Source of the DNA: DAOOWV01 sp035371485
Lineage (GTDB): Bacteria > Patescibacteriota > Dojkabacteria > JAFGLO01
Direction: 5' to 3'
DNA: 44,810 bases
Assembly: GCA_035371485.1 (NCBI GenBank)
Contig: DAOOWV010000006.1
Coordinates: 1 to 44,810 of the forward strand
The notes beneath the pieces are model-generated. The model searched no databases and was not told the origin of the DNA. It saw only the letters and a list, made by a program, of their open reading frames with translations. The translations under genes were made by a program, and so were the position numbers. Within the stretch, counting starts at the first letter, position 1. Each line of letters begins with the position of its first letter. This document shows, piece by piece, positions 1 through 8,537 of this stretch.

Positions 1-587
1 TTACTTTCTGAAAGCAATGGAAAATAAATGACTTTTCCTAACATTAAGTAACCAAGTTGGGGAATCACTGACATGATTTCAGAATCAGGAAGCATTTCTT
101 CGCTAAATAGAAAAAGAAATTGTATTGTATTAGGAAATTTACGATTAATACGGTAAAGATCTAATGAAAAATCAATATATTCTTGATAAAGTAGGTTTGC
201 ATCATTAATAATAAAAATAATTTTTGCACCTTGACCGATTTTTCCACTTAACAAACGAACAAGCTCAATTATTGTTTCTCTTCCATTCAGATTGATATTA
301 TCTCCAAAAGCTGAGGTTAATATATCATTCAAATTTTTGCGCAAATTTCTCTCAACACTATTAACTCCATTTACTAGATCAATCCAAACGTAGAATGAAT
401 TGTTAAGATTTTTAGTATTTTCATCAGTTAGTTTACCCATTTTATTAAGGTTATCAATAAAATAGCTTATTCTTATATTTTTCCCAACTCTTGGAGCACT
501 AACAAGGCTTACAGAATACTTTTTAAAAAGTAACCCCCAAATAGGTAATACAAATTTTAATACTTCATCTTTATACATTTCATTCAT
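1..587 (-). CDS. P-loop (AAA/STAND-like) ATPase, degenerate motifs, partial
   Basis: This frame is open from an ATG at 585-587 to the left edge, giving about 195 visible codons with no stop; the C-terminus lies outside the window. Residues 30-37 read SAPRVGKN after a hydrophobic strand (VSLV), which resembles a Walker A loop, but the first Gly is Ser and the Thr/Ser after Lys is Asn. Residues 122-133 (KIIFIINDANLL) resemble a Walker B strand with Asp129, but the usual following Glu is Ala. This layout fits an AAA+ or STAND-type ATPase domain, possibly weakly active. It starts 16 bp after the stop of the damaged upstream gene on the same strand, so the two probably formed an operon. An ATG at 650 in the same frame is an alternative start but would overlap that gene. 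No signal peptide is seen. The ATPase assignment is inferred from motifs only. Confidence 0.5.
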   Translation of the reverse strand, partial: MNEMYKDEVLKFVLPIWGLLFKKYSVSLVSAPRVGKNIRISYFIDNLNKMGKLTDENTKNLNNSFYVWIDLVNGVNSVERNLRKNLNDILTSAFGDNINLNGRETIIELVRLLSGKIGQGAKIIFIINDANLLYQEYIDFSLDLYRINRKFPNTIQFLFLFSEEMLPDSEIMSVIPQLGYLMLGKVIYFPLLSES

Positions 588-603
588 TACTAAAAAAGTA
601 AAT

Positions 604-1999
604 TTAATCTGACGCAACTTCCTTTCCCAAATTACTACTCGACAAGACATATGCAGGCACCACCTTATCAATCAATGATTTTAATAATCCAACATCAAAA
701 ATACCTTTCGGAGAGAAGTAATCTTTATTCCTACCAATTAGGCTTTCACCTGCAATAGTTAATAATTCAGAATACATAAGATAGCTTTTGTATCCCATTG
801 CAATAAATTTACTATCAAAAGTTGCATCAGGAGAACGAACTTTCCATATTTGATTCCTAGGAACAGTTGGGAACTCTTCACCTCAACGTACCAATATGTA
901 GTATCAGAAAGCTGATTTTCTGCAGAATCCAAATTCATTAAACGATCTGCAATCTGTGCGGACCCCATAGCGATTCCAACATATTCGCTAATTCCCCTAA
1001 TTCCTAACCCAATCTCACATAATCTATTAACAAATGCATTAAAAAACAAAAGTCTATTCATCGTACGAATCTTTTCCTTAGAATCGAGCTCGATTGCTTG
1101 TCCTGTTTTTTCACCCGAATAGATAGGAACACCGACAAGATCACAATAATATTCATCCAAAAATGGGAACTGAACCAGTAGAGCTGGAATAATAACCAAA
1201 GGTACAATACTATTTCCCCATATTACTTCTTGTTCTTCAATATTGATTAGATTAGGAAGTAATTCGTAGTTAGATAAAAAATCTGTAACTCTTTTTCCCA
1301 TATTATAAAAAAATCATCTATAACCCCAAATCTATTAAATCTTGTGAGATATCTTCCTAAATCTAAGCTAGCTTTAAAATATTTAGAATTTTTATCTATG
1401 TGTAATTGCGGTGATTTTTCATTAACTATTGATCCTCCCAATAAGTTACTCCACAGTGATATAATATATGCATTGCCACCATTAGCAGGTAAGCAAATAG
1501 CAGTTTTTTCAACTTCTAAAACAGAGGTAGCAAGCCGTTTCATTACCTTTAATTCCTCTTGTTCACCTTCATTTTCTAAAAAAGTTCCATATACCGAAAT
1601 AATTTTTCTTCCTCCTTTCATAATATGAAATTGAGGAAGTGCATTCTTAGCATCTATTTGTAATTTAATCCCTTCTATACCTAATGTTAGAACCATATTA
1701 CTAAAACTCGTACAAAATTCTGAAAATTTCCAACCAGCCAATGGAATAACTAAATCAAGATCACCAATGGAAAAAGCATCAAGTGGGGTAGCTTGTTCAT
1801 GTTGAAATAAAACTCTATCCCTAGCACTACCAAAAACATATGTATTAACTCCCTCTAGAGCACAGAAATTTTACAATAAATCCATGCAAGGATAAGCAAG
1901 AATAGATCTTGTAACTTCTTTGGGTAAATCCTGACCACGATAAAATAAACTACCAGTTTCCAACCCTGTCATTGTACCAGTAGGAATGATAATGTTCAT
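604..1999 (-). pseudogene. Broken nucleotidyltransferase-like gene (three lesions)
   Basis: Four minus-strand open segments join into one protein of about 460 residues once lesions are bridged. The start is ATG 1997-1999. An in-frame TAA at 1871-1873 ends the first 42 codons. A frame change lies at the A7 run 1307-1313, where one more base restores the frame, and another at about 875-885. The last segment ends with TAA at 604-606. Just after the nonsense codon the translation reads NTYVFGSARDRV and, some 20 residues later, GDLDLVIPL. A GS motif followed by D-x-D after a short gap is the signature layout of Pol-beta-fold nucleotidyltransferases. That is a motif-level guess, not a recognised family. 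A second, shorter copy of this N-terminal part lies at 5340-5568. The gene is followed by an ATPase on the same strand. The lesions could be decay or assembly indels; raw reads would decide. Confidence 0.5.
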
Positions 2000-2134
2000 G
2001 TATTTAGTATATCAAATTACACAAAAAAAACACAAATCATCAATAAATATTATTTACTATTCAGGATTGTTCAGGATTGAAACAACCATTAATGATATAA
2101 TATGCACAAACACATAATATAAAGCCTAACAAAG
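2000..2134 (+). promoter_or_regulatory. Divergent intergenic region with tandem repeat and -10 box
   Basis: This spacer separates the minus-strand nucleotidyltransferase-like gene from the plus-strand cluster. It holds a perfect tandem direct repeat of TTCAGGATTG (2060-2069 and 2070-2079) and a consensus -10 hexamer TATAAT at 2096-2101, 34 bp before the ATG at 2135. No good -35 hexamer is seen at 16-18 bp spacing. The direct repeat overlaps the expected -35 position, so it could be an operator for an activator or repressor; that is inference. Confidence 0.4.
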
Positions 2135-3386
2135 ATGAATAAATTACCAAACCCTGGAACAGAACCTATTCCACAACAACTTATTGAACAAGTTTCTCAA
2201 ACTGCTACTGAAAGCACACACGAAGCAATTCAGAAAATGAAAGATTATAACGATTATTTAGCCACCACTTATAGTTATGGACCAGCAATGATTATAGAAG
2301 AGCAAGAAGATGAATGTATAAAAACTACTTCAGTTAAAGTAAAGATGTTTGGCACGACAGATCCAGATAATTATTATGGGAAAGTACATATACAGAGCAA
2401 TTAGTTTATGGAACTTGGGCAGTTACTTCGATTGAACATAGATTTAGACCCCGTGACGGATCAACAGCTAATATTAATCCAAATTCAAGTTACAATTTTG
2501 ACCCCGCTAAAGGAAAAATTAACATAGTGATTTTTCTTATGGGGCTAACAGACTAAATATTAAGATTGATCAACAAAGAGACCTTATAGAAATACATGAA
2601 CGTGGTAACGCCGTAGACTTAATAGGAGGAATTAACTATTCTACACAAGCCAATGGAGATAGGTTAGAAATGGTTCCAGTGAATACTTCGGGAGCTTACA
2701 GGGCTTATGATGGTAACTTTATACGTTTTGTTCTAGACACAAAAAAGACAGATGAATTTTTTCCTAGCGGGCATTTCCCAATATCATTAAAAATGATTAT
2801 CGATTCGATAACTCACAAACCATTTAAAGGGATTGCTATCCCAGAAGGTATAATGCCTTATACACCCCTTTTCAAAGTAATAGAAGCGCTTTTCGTTCAT
2901 CAAGATCAAATTGGGTTTGAAGAACCTAAATATCTAACAACTAGTAATGGTAAAGAATATGATTATGCAATATTCCAATATTTCAACAATGAGGATAGTG
3001 CCCAATATTCTGAAAAAGGTACACACGTAGCCATTGTTACGGATAGAACATTAAAAGGCATACATATTGCTGATGTTCAGGTTTATAAAATGCGTATTGA
3101 GAGTAAGAGCATTATAGAGACCGATGATAACAAAAATCTAATAATTTCTTATGATGTAAGGATAGGTGATTATACTTATCAGATTATTGTTAACGACACT
3201 ATTTATAAAACCTTTTACGTAAAGAAGAGCGAGTACTCTGAAAGTTTGGGCCAAATAGTTGCAGATCATGGTACTGTTTACGAGGTTAAGGCCTTACGCG
3301 AAAGAGAAGAAATATTAAATAGCCCAACAAACGATATATCCGCATTTTCTAGGGCTTTAGAAAAAGCGGTAGAGCAAAAGGTGTAA
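2135..3386 (+). pseudogene. Unknown gene, interrupted by two frameshifts
   Basis: I do not recognise this gene. Three plus-strand segments in successive frames join into about 417 residues. The first (2135-2404) starts with MNKLPNPGTEPIPQQL. The second covers about 2395-2530 and contains VYGTWAVTSIEHRFRPRDG. The third runs to the TAA at 3386. One extra A in the run near 2381, and one extra base near 2527, would restore a single frame with sensible sequence across both joins. The predicted protein has no signal peptide or membrane segment and looks like a mixed alpha/beta, strand-rich cytoplasmic protein. It is the first of three closely spaced co-directional genes (next start 35 bp downstream) and follows a likely -10 box. 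The N-terminal Pro-rich PxPQQ stretch recurs in the third gene of the cluster, hinting weakly at common ancestry. Confidence 0.5.
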
Positions 3387-3401
3387 ATTACTTATTAAAC
3401 G

Positions 3402-3420
3402 AATAATTTTAATCAAAAAA
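3402..3420 (+). repeat. 19-bp pre-start element, copy 1
   Basis: AATAATTTTAATCAAAAAA ends one base before the ATG at 3422. The identical 19 bases precede the next gene at 4215-4233. It contains no Shine-Dalgarno sequence. It could be a shared translation-enhancer leader, or a trace of duplication of the gene junction. Confidence 0.6.
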
Positions 3421-3421
3421 A

Positions 3422-4213
3422 ATGGTGGACACAGTTATAAAAACAAGAGATCCAGTCTTACAAGATCTCTTACAAATACAGCCAGGACCAACTGATCAAA
3501 CTGATTATGCAATTGAGAATCACGAATTTAACATCTTTATCAAAGTTGATAAATACCTAAAAAACTTTAATATTGGTTCTCCAGACAGAACAGAAGCAAT
3601 TCTTCAGCTACTTGAAACACAAGACCCCTATGTACTTGCAGATGCATGCTATTTTTTATATAGAGAATTTAGGGATATACAACCCAAAGCACTCTATTTC
3701 GCTATCCAAGCATATGTTTGTAGCCTGGATTTTGCAACATATGGTAATCACATCTACCTCGGTGAAGTCGACGAACCACTCAATTCACACCCAACCCAAA
3801 ATGATATACAAAATGCAAGTGATACACGGTACAGTAGCTTTTACGAGACTGCTGACTTAGCAATAGAAAAAATACTTGCACCCGGAATGATTGATAAGCT
3901 TCCAACTGGACATCAGCTTGCAATATACTTTCTATCAAAAGGTCTCCAATTTAATCAATTAGTTAAATCCTTCTTTGAAAGAATTAGTCTAGAACAACAC
4001 TTTGAATTAATCATTGAACATATTGAAGGGGATAGATATTTCTCAGAAAGAGGACCTTTAAGTTTCGAAACGCTAATGGAAATCTATCATAGATGCCCAG
4101 AATTACAAACACAAATAACTCAACTTATATTTAAATATCTAGAAGAAAACAGAGATCCTGAGTTACTAAAACGTATTTTGGAATTCTTTTTCAAGAACAT
4201 TAACAAAATTTAA
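3422..4213 (+). CDS. Unknown protein, predicted all-helical
   Basis: An intact 263-residue frame beginning MVDTVIKTRDPVLQDLLQIQ. I do not recognise the family. The sequence is rich in amphipathic helices (for example TEAILQLLETQDPYVLADAC and a C-terminal run ending FLEFFFKNINKI-like), which suggests a helical-repeat or HEAT/TPR-like scaffold, but no repeat unit is convincing. There is no signal peptide or membrane segment. It is the middle gene of a three-gene plus-strand cluster, 35 bp after the first and 23 bp before the third, with the same 19-bp leader as the third gene. It is the only intact member of the cluster, which argues for a real gene. Confidence 0.65.
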   Translation: MVDTVIKTRDPVLQDLLQIQPGPTDQTDYAIENHEFNIFIKVDKYLKNFNIGSPDRTEAILQLLETQDPYVLADACYFLYREFRDIQPKALYFAIQAYVCSLDFATYGNHIYLGEVDEPLNSHPTQNDIQNASDTRYSSFYETADLAIEKILAPGMIDKLPTGHQLAIYFLSKGLQFNQLVKSFFERISLEQHFELIIEHIEGDRYFSERGPLSFETLMEIYHRCPELQTQITQLIFKYLEENRDPELLKRILEFFFKNINKI

Positions 4214-4214
4214 A

Positions 4215-4233
4215 AATAATTTTAATCAAAAAA
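4215..4233 (+). repeat. 19-bp pre-start element, copy 2
   Basis: Identical to the 19 bases at 3402-3420 and placed three bases before the ATG at 4237. The match includes the TTTTAATC core and the A-run. Two exact copies directly before neighbouring starts make chance unlikely, although the sequence is of low complexity. Confidence 0.6.
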
Positions 4234-4236
4234 GAA

Positions 4237-5335
4237 ATGACAAATAAATCAGTAAGGGAAGAAGAAAATTCAAGTTGATGTACCTATTCCTGGAGATACT
4301 GATATAAGACAACTTATCATAGACCCAAAAGTAGAAGGTTTACCTACAGTTCCACAACAATTTCAAATATCACTTAACGAGGCGGTTGTAAATACTATTG
4401 CCAGAGTTAGCAATAACGAGGATTATCAGGTCAGTTATACTAGAAATATAGAAAACGGTACCATCGAATGTTACGTAGGGACAAATTACACGAGTGGCCG
4501 ATTTGAAGCAATTACAATAGACAAAGAAGGTACAATCATAGAAATTAGAACTCATTTTGGCGACTTAATTTATTATCCTGATCAAAACACATATCGTGCA
4601 TCAACTTCAGTTCCTTCACCCACCTATTTTTCGGACCTAATGATGGTTCTTAATGCAGATGATTTTATTTTGTTAGAAAGTATTGATAAAGGACCCGAAA
4701 TTGCATTACGATATAGCTATGATCCAAGTTCGAAAACCTTTATAGTAGGTGATTTCTATCATAAAGATGATGAACATGCCATCCTGAATCCTACCGAATA
4801 TACCTATCCTCCTCTTCCATTTATAGATGCAGAAAAATTACTTTTATTAAGGAAACCACCTGTAAGATTACTTGATAGTCTGACAATGACTATAGCTGAT
4901 CCATTGGGATATTATGAAAATTATAATGGACAACAAGAATATGAATGGATATGGAATCCTGTAGGTAATTTACCTGAGTTCATAGAACTAGATGAGCATG
5001 AACGTGGTGTATTAAGATCTGTAAGAAGTGAAAAATTAGGTACAATTTTTGGGAGTAATTTTAGATATAAAGATGAATCAAACAGAAACAAACGTCTAAT
5101 AGTCGTTTCACCCATCAATACAATTGAAGGTAAAAGGATTTTGAAACCTAGTATATATGTAGTAGAAATAGAAAAGGATGGAGAAACATATTACGTAATA
5201 ATCAATAAGACAAAACATTTTAAGTTGGGCGCGTTTGCAAAACGAGATCCTAATGATAAATATTTTGGTAACTTAGAAATGTACCAAAGGATGGGCCCAA
5301 TAATTTTGCAATTAATCGAAGAAAGTGCTGAGTGA
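4237..5335 (+). pseudogene. Unknown gene with one frameshift near its start
   Basis: I do not recognise this gene. The ATG at 4237 (MTNKSVREEEN) sits just after the 19-bp leader but its frame stops after 13 codons. Removing one base from the A4 run at 4265-4268 continues directly into an open frame (IQVDVPIPGDTDIRQL) that runs to TGA at 5333-5335, giving about 365 residues. Taking only the internal ATG at 4640 would give 231 residues and would discard about 125 codons of clearly protein-like sequence. The protein has no signal peptide or membrane segment, is acidic and appears strand-rich (YEWIWNPVGNLPEF, YYVIINKTKHFKLG). It is the last gene of the cluster starting at 2135. The lesion may be real decay or a homopolymer error. 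Confidence 0.5.
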
Positions 5336-5339
5336 GGTA

Positions 5340-5568
5340 GTTTGCCATGTTGAAATTAAACCCTATCGCCAGCACTACCCAAAACATATGTATTTAATTC
5401 TCTTGGACATAAACCTTGATAATTGACGTAAATATATACATACCGTATAACATGTCGAGTATTTACTTTCTGATTAAAAGGTTGGAGAGAAGATAGCTTA
5501 ATATTAAAATATGTTCCAAATTTATTAAAATCAATATGAATGTAATTATTGGACCACCTGAAAATCAT
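5340..5568 (-). pseudogene. Remnant copy of the 604-1999 gene N-terminus
   Basis: A minus-strand frame from ATG 5566-5568 runs 70 codons and ends LNTYVLGSAGDRV before a stop, after which FQHG follows in frame. The broken gene at 604-1999 has VNTYVFGSARDRV followed by LFQHE in the same order, and the DNA around 1800-1860 and 5345-5400 is visibly similar. Upstream, RHVIRYVYIYV matches KEVTRSILAYP of the first copy at a looser level. The remnant stops abruptly at the end of the plus-strand gene (5335), so the rest was lost or never copied. Confidence 0.45.
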
Positions 5569-5805
5569 GTTGCTTATGAAAGGTATCTCCTTGAACTCGA
5601 TTTACCGTATGATTTAAAAGGTGGAATATACAATATGGATTATGATCAAGAATTAGGCACTTTAGTTGAAACTTGTTTATAGTTGTGAACTTTAGTATCA
5701 CAAAGCCCACCATTTACTGGAAAAGGTAACAAGCATTACGTAACTATGAAAAATATGATAAAATCAATTCATTATCCCGTGCATTGTGAAATCTTTAATT
5801 CATAA
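5536..5805 (+). pseudogene. Small ORF or gene remnant of unknown type
   Basis: ATG 5536 opens a 48-codon frame (MNVIIGPPENHVAYERYLLE) ending in TAG at 5680-5682. A TGA follows two codons later, then the same frame is open again for 38 codons (PPFTGKGNKHYVTMKNM) to TAA 5803-5805. The reading looks protein-like on both sides of the two stops, so this may be a decayed gene. It overlaps the remnant on the other strand by 33 bp. No family is recognised. The remaining 43 bp before metG hold nothing recognisable. Confidence 0.25.
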
Positions 5806-5848
5806 GATTCAACTACCTCCTAATTATTAAAAAACCAATCTTACTTCA

Positions 5849-7564
5849 ATGAAAAAACGAAACATATATATAGGTGTTGCATGGCCATATGTTAATGGAG
5901 ACATTCATGTTGGACATCTAACTTATCTATTATCAGCAGATCTCTGTTCAAAATACTTTAGATTAAGGGGAGATGATGTTTTAATGACATCTGGATCCGA
6001 CTGTCACGGAACACCGACAACAGTACAAGCAGATAAAGAAGGGGTTACACCACAAGCAATTGCTGACAGATATCATCCCGAAAGATTGAAGCTTATGAAG
6101 CTTTACCAGCTTTCATTTAGCTTATACACCAAAACAAGAACTGACAATCACACAGAAGTAACACAACAATTATTTCTCGACTTATTAAAGAATGGATACA
6201 TTGAAAAAGGATCATGTACCCAATATTATTCAGCACAAGAAAACAAGTTTTTACCAGACAGATACGTAGAAGGTGAGTGTCCACATTGTCATGCCAAGGA
6301 TCAAAGAAGTGATCAATGTGAAGGCTGTGGAAGAATGTTAGATCAGGGTGAATTAATAAATCCTGCTAGTAAAAACACTGGCTCACCAGTAACGTTAAAA
6401 GAAAGTGAACAATATTTTATTTTACTTGACAAACTGACACCTGAGTTAAAAGAATATATTACTAAGTCCGAGAAAGAATACAGAAAGTGGGTTTTTTCTG
6501 AAAGTATGGGATGGATAAACGAAGGGCTACAAAAACGAGCTATTACCAGAGATTTAGATTGGGGTATCCCTTTACCAGTCGACAAAATTCCAGACAAGTT
6601 CAAACTTAACTCATTTAAAGGTAAGTGCTTTTACGTATGGTTTGAAGCAGTAATTGGATACTTAAGTAGTTCAATAGAATGGAGTAGGAGACAAAATAAA
6701 GAAAAGCTACACGATGACGTTATTTACAATGTAAACAACAAACAATGTCCAGACTGGAAAAACTGGTGGTTTAATAATGAGGCTAAACACTATTACTTCA
6801 TGGGGCAGGATAATCTAATTTTCCATACATTAATGTGGCCAGGAATTTTACTAGGTTCCAAAGTTGGTTATAAATTACCAAATAGCGTAGTAGTTAACAA
6901 ATTTTACAATTACGAGGGGAAGAAGTTTAGTAAAAGTAGAAATTGGATAATTGATTCAATAGATATTGCAGAAAAATATGGAATCGACTCGGTTAGATAT
7001 CATATATATAGAACATTGCCTGAAAATAAAGAAGGTAATTTCAAATGGAAAGAATTTGAAGATAGCGTTAACAGTGAGTTAGTTGGTAAACTTGGTAATT
7101 TTATCCATCGTACACTTACTTTTATTGTAAATAAATGCGATTCTAGTTTGTCTGCTGTGGATATTGAACAAGAAGTAAAGACCCAAATTGACAATTGCTA
7201 CGCAAATGTTTCCAAAGAAATAGAAAGTACTAAATTCTCACAGTCATTACAAAGTGCAATGAGATTAGCTGAGTTTGGAAACCAATATTTTGACAGAAAT
7301 AAAGTATGGGAGGTAATTAAGACAGACAATAAAGAAGCAAATCGAATTCTTTATAACTGCTTGATAATAATTGCAAATCTAAGAATTATCTTTCACCCAT
7401 TTATTCCTGAATTTTCTGAAAAATTAGGAAACATGTTAGGTTTGGAAACAATAAAATATGAAGTCGGAAAAGATTATTGGAAGTTTCTTGATTTCAAGAC
7501 CGAAAAAATAGTTGTTCCACAAGCACCTCAAACGATTTTTAACAGAATAGAGCTAAGCAATTAG
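5849..7564 (+). CDS. metG: Methionyl-tRNA synthetase
   Basis: MetRS charges tRNA(Met) with methionine in the cytoplasm, using ATP. The 571-residue product has the class I catalytic core. The HIGH-type motif is HVGH at residues 20-23 in a GVAWPYVNGDIHVGHL context, and the KMSKS loop is KFSKS at about 359-363. A four-cysteine zinc knuckle of the form CPHC...CEGC lies at about 144-160. The anticodon-binding helical domain follows and ends at the C-terminus. There is no C-terminal EMAPII/Trbp111 tRNA-binding domain, unlike longer bacterial MetG proteins. The ATG at 5849 places the first strand correctly and no Shine-Dalgarno is seen. It is the only clearly essential gene in the left accessory region and is fully intact, in contrast to its neighbours. 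Confidence 0.96.
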   Translation: MKKRNIYIGVAWPYVNGDIHVGHLTYLLSADLCSKYFRLRGDDVLMTSGSDCHGTPTTVQADKEGVTPQAIADRYHPERLKLMKLYQLSFSLYTKTRTDNHTEVTQQLFLDLLKNGYIEKGSCTQYYSAQENKFLPDRYVEGECPHCHAKDQRSDQCEGCGRMLDQGELINPASKNTGSPVTLKESEQYFILLDKLTPELKEYITKSEKEYRKWVFSESMGWINEGLQKRAITRDLDWGIPLPVDKIPDKFKLNSFKGKCFYVWFEAVIGYLSSSIEWSRRQNKEKLHDDVIYNVNNKQCPDWKNWWFNNEAKHYYFMGQDNLIFHTLMWPGILLGSKVGYKLPNSVVVNKFYNYEGKKFSKSRNWIIDSIDIAEKYGIDSVRYHIYRTLPENKEGNFKWKEFEDSVNSELVGKLGNFIHRTLTFIVNKCDSSLSAVDIEQEVKTQIDNCYANVSKEIESTKFSQSLQSAMRLAEFGNQYFDRNKVWEVIKTDNKEANRILYNCLIIIANLRIIFHPFIPEFSEKLGNMLGLETIKYEVGKDYWKFLDFKTEKIVVPQAPQTIFNRIELSN

Positions 7565-7630
7565 TTAACAATTTATAGAACTCGTCTGCAGAATAAAAAC
7601 AGTAAATTTTTAATAAGTAGTAAATTATAT

Positions 7631-7716
7631 ATTACTTATCACTCCCGCCTGCCCCTGCCTGACGTCAGGCACGGTGTCCTTATTTATATGGTCGGGCGGG
7701 CAGGTATTACTTATCA
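7631..7716. mobile_element. GC-rich palindromic element flanked by 11-bp direct repeats
   Basis: A block of about 64 bp, strikingly GC-rich against an AT-rich background, lies between two copies of ATTACTTATCA (7631-7641 and 7706-7716). It contains the perfect 16-bp palindrome TGCCTGACGTCAGGCA (7656-7671). Outer arms CCTGCCC (7648-7654) and GGGCAGG (7698-7704) are complementary. A hairpin-forming block between direct repeats looks like a small REP/MITE-type insertion with a target duplication. It has no U-run, so it is less like an intrinsic terminator, although it lies in the metG-HAD spacer and could still stop or stabilise transcripts. Confidence 0.5.
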
Positions 7717-7725
7717 TTTAATATC

Positions 7726-8466
7726 ATGTATCATTTATCACATAATAATAAACCAGTAATTCTTTTTGACCTTGACGATACCCTTTGCAACTCTTCACAT
7801 ATTAGGGAAGATGTATTAAAGGTTATGCACGAAAGCTTCAAGCAGTTTAAACAATACTCTTTTGAAAAATTTGTCGCAAATTATAGAGATAGCCTGAAGT
7901 ATTATAAACAGATCACACAAAAGAAAGGATTCAACACTTATTCAAGGATATCACTTTGGGAAAATCTCTTTGAGTCACTTAACATACACCTGTCAATTTC
8001 AGAAATAAACAAACTAATTGATATATACTGGCAAGAAACTTACACAAATATTTCCCTCTATCCCAACGTTAAAGAAACCTTAAAGAAGCTGTTTAACAAA
8101 GATTACATAATGGCTATTGTTTCTGGAGGAGATTTTTATTCAAAATCACAAAAACTAATCAAACTTGGGATAGACCGTTATTTTTCCTATATTTTCTCAA
8201 CAGACTTGGTTCAAAAAGACAAGCAAACTGGAGCAATTTATAAGCACGTATTAAAAACATTAAATTTAAAGGGAAGTGAATGTATAATGGTTGGAGACAC
8301 GATTGATCAAGATATCGAACCTGCAAACAAATTGGGAATTACAACAATTCAGGTCACTACAAGAGGTGACAAGCCAGTAGGAAAAAAAGGAACTGAAAAG
8401 CCGGACTACATCATTAACAATATCAAAGAAATCTCATCAATTATCCATGATATGTACAATCATTAG
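7726..8466 (+). CDS. HAD-superfamily hydrolase (phosphatase-like)
   Basis: This 246-residue protein carries the four haloacid dehalogenase motifs in order. Motif I is DLDDTLCNS near residue 16, with the nucleophilic Asp and the acid/base Asp two residues later. Motif II is the Ser in IVSGGD. Motif III is a Lys near FSTDLVQKDK. Motif IV is MVGDTIDQDIEPANKLG. A helical cap sits between motifs I and II, as in subfamily I enzymes related to phosphoglycolate phosphatase or pyrophosphatase PpaX. The substrate cannot be read from sequence. The start ATG lies immediately after the GC-rich palindromic element, and no Shine-Dalgarno is present. It is followed by a separate promoter, so it is probably expressed alone or read from metG. 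Confidence 0.85.
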   Translation: MYHLSHNNKPVILFDLDDTLCNSSHIREDVLKVMHESFKQFKQYSFEKFVANYRDSLKYYKQITQKKGFNTYSRISLWENLFESLNIHLSISEINKLIDIYWQETYTNISLYPNVKETLKKLFNKDYIMAIVSGGDFYSKSQKLIKLGIDRYFSYIFSTDLVQKDKQTGAIYKHVLKTLNLKGSECIMVGDTIDQDIEPANKLGITTIQVTTRGDKPVGKKGTEKPDYIINNIKEISSIIHDMYNH

Positions 8467-8482
8467 CCGCAAAATATAACTA

Positions 8483-8511
8483 TTGACATTACAACACAAA
8501 TACGATATAAT
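8483..8511 (+). promoter_or_regulatory. Consensus sigma70-type promoter
   Basis: TTGACA at 8483-8488 and TATAAT at 8506-8511 with a 17-bp spacer form a perfect housekeeping promoter. The start codon at 8538 would give a short leader of about 20 nt. It drives the unknown gene pair at 8538-9965. Confidence 0.85.
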
Positions 8512-8537
8512 ATTCGGATAATTTTATCAACTCAACA

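Noticed and set aside
1344..1628. A 94-codon plus-strand frame
   Set aside because: It lies antisense to the nucleotidyltransferase-like gene and shows no protein-like features.
7641..7705. Intrinsic terminator after metG
   Set aside because: The hairpin has no U-run and is bracketed by direct repeats, so an inserted element fits better.
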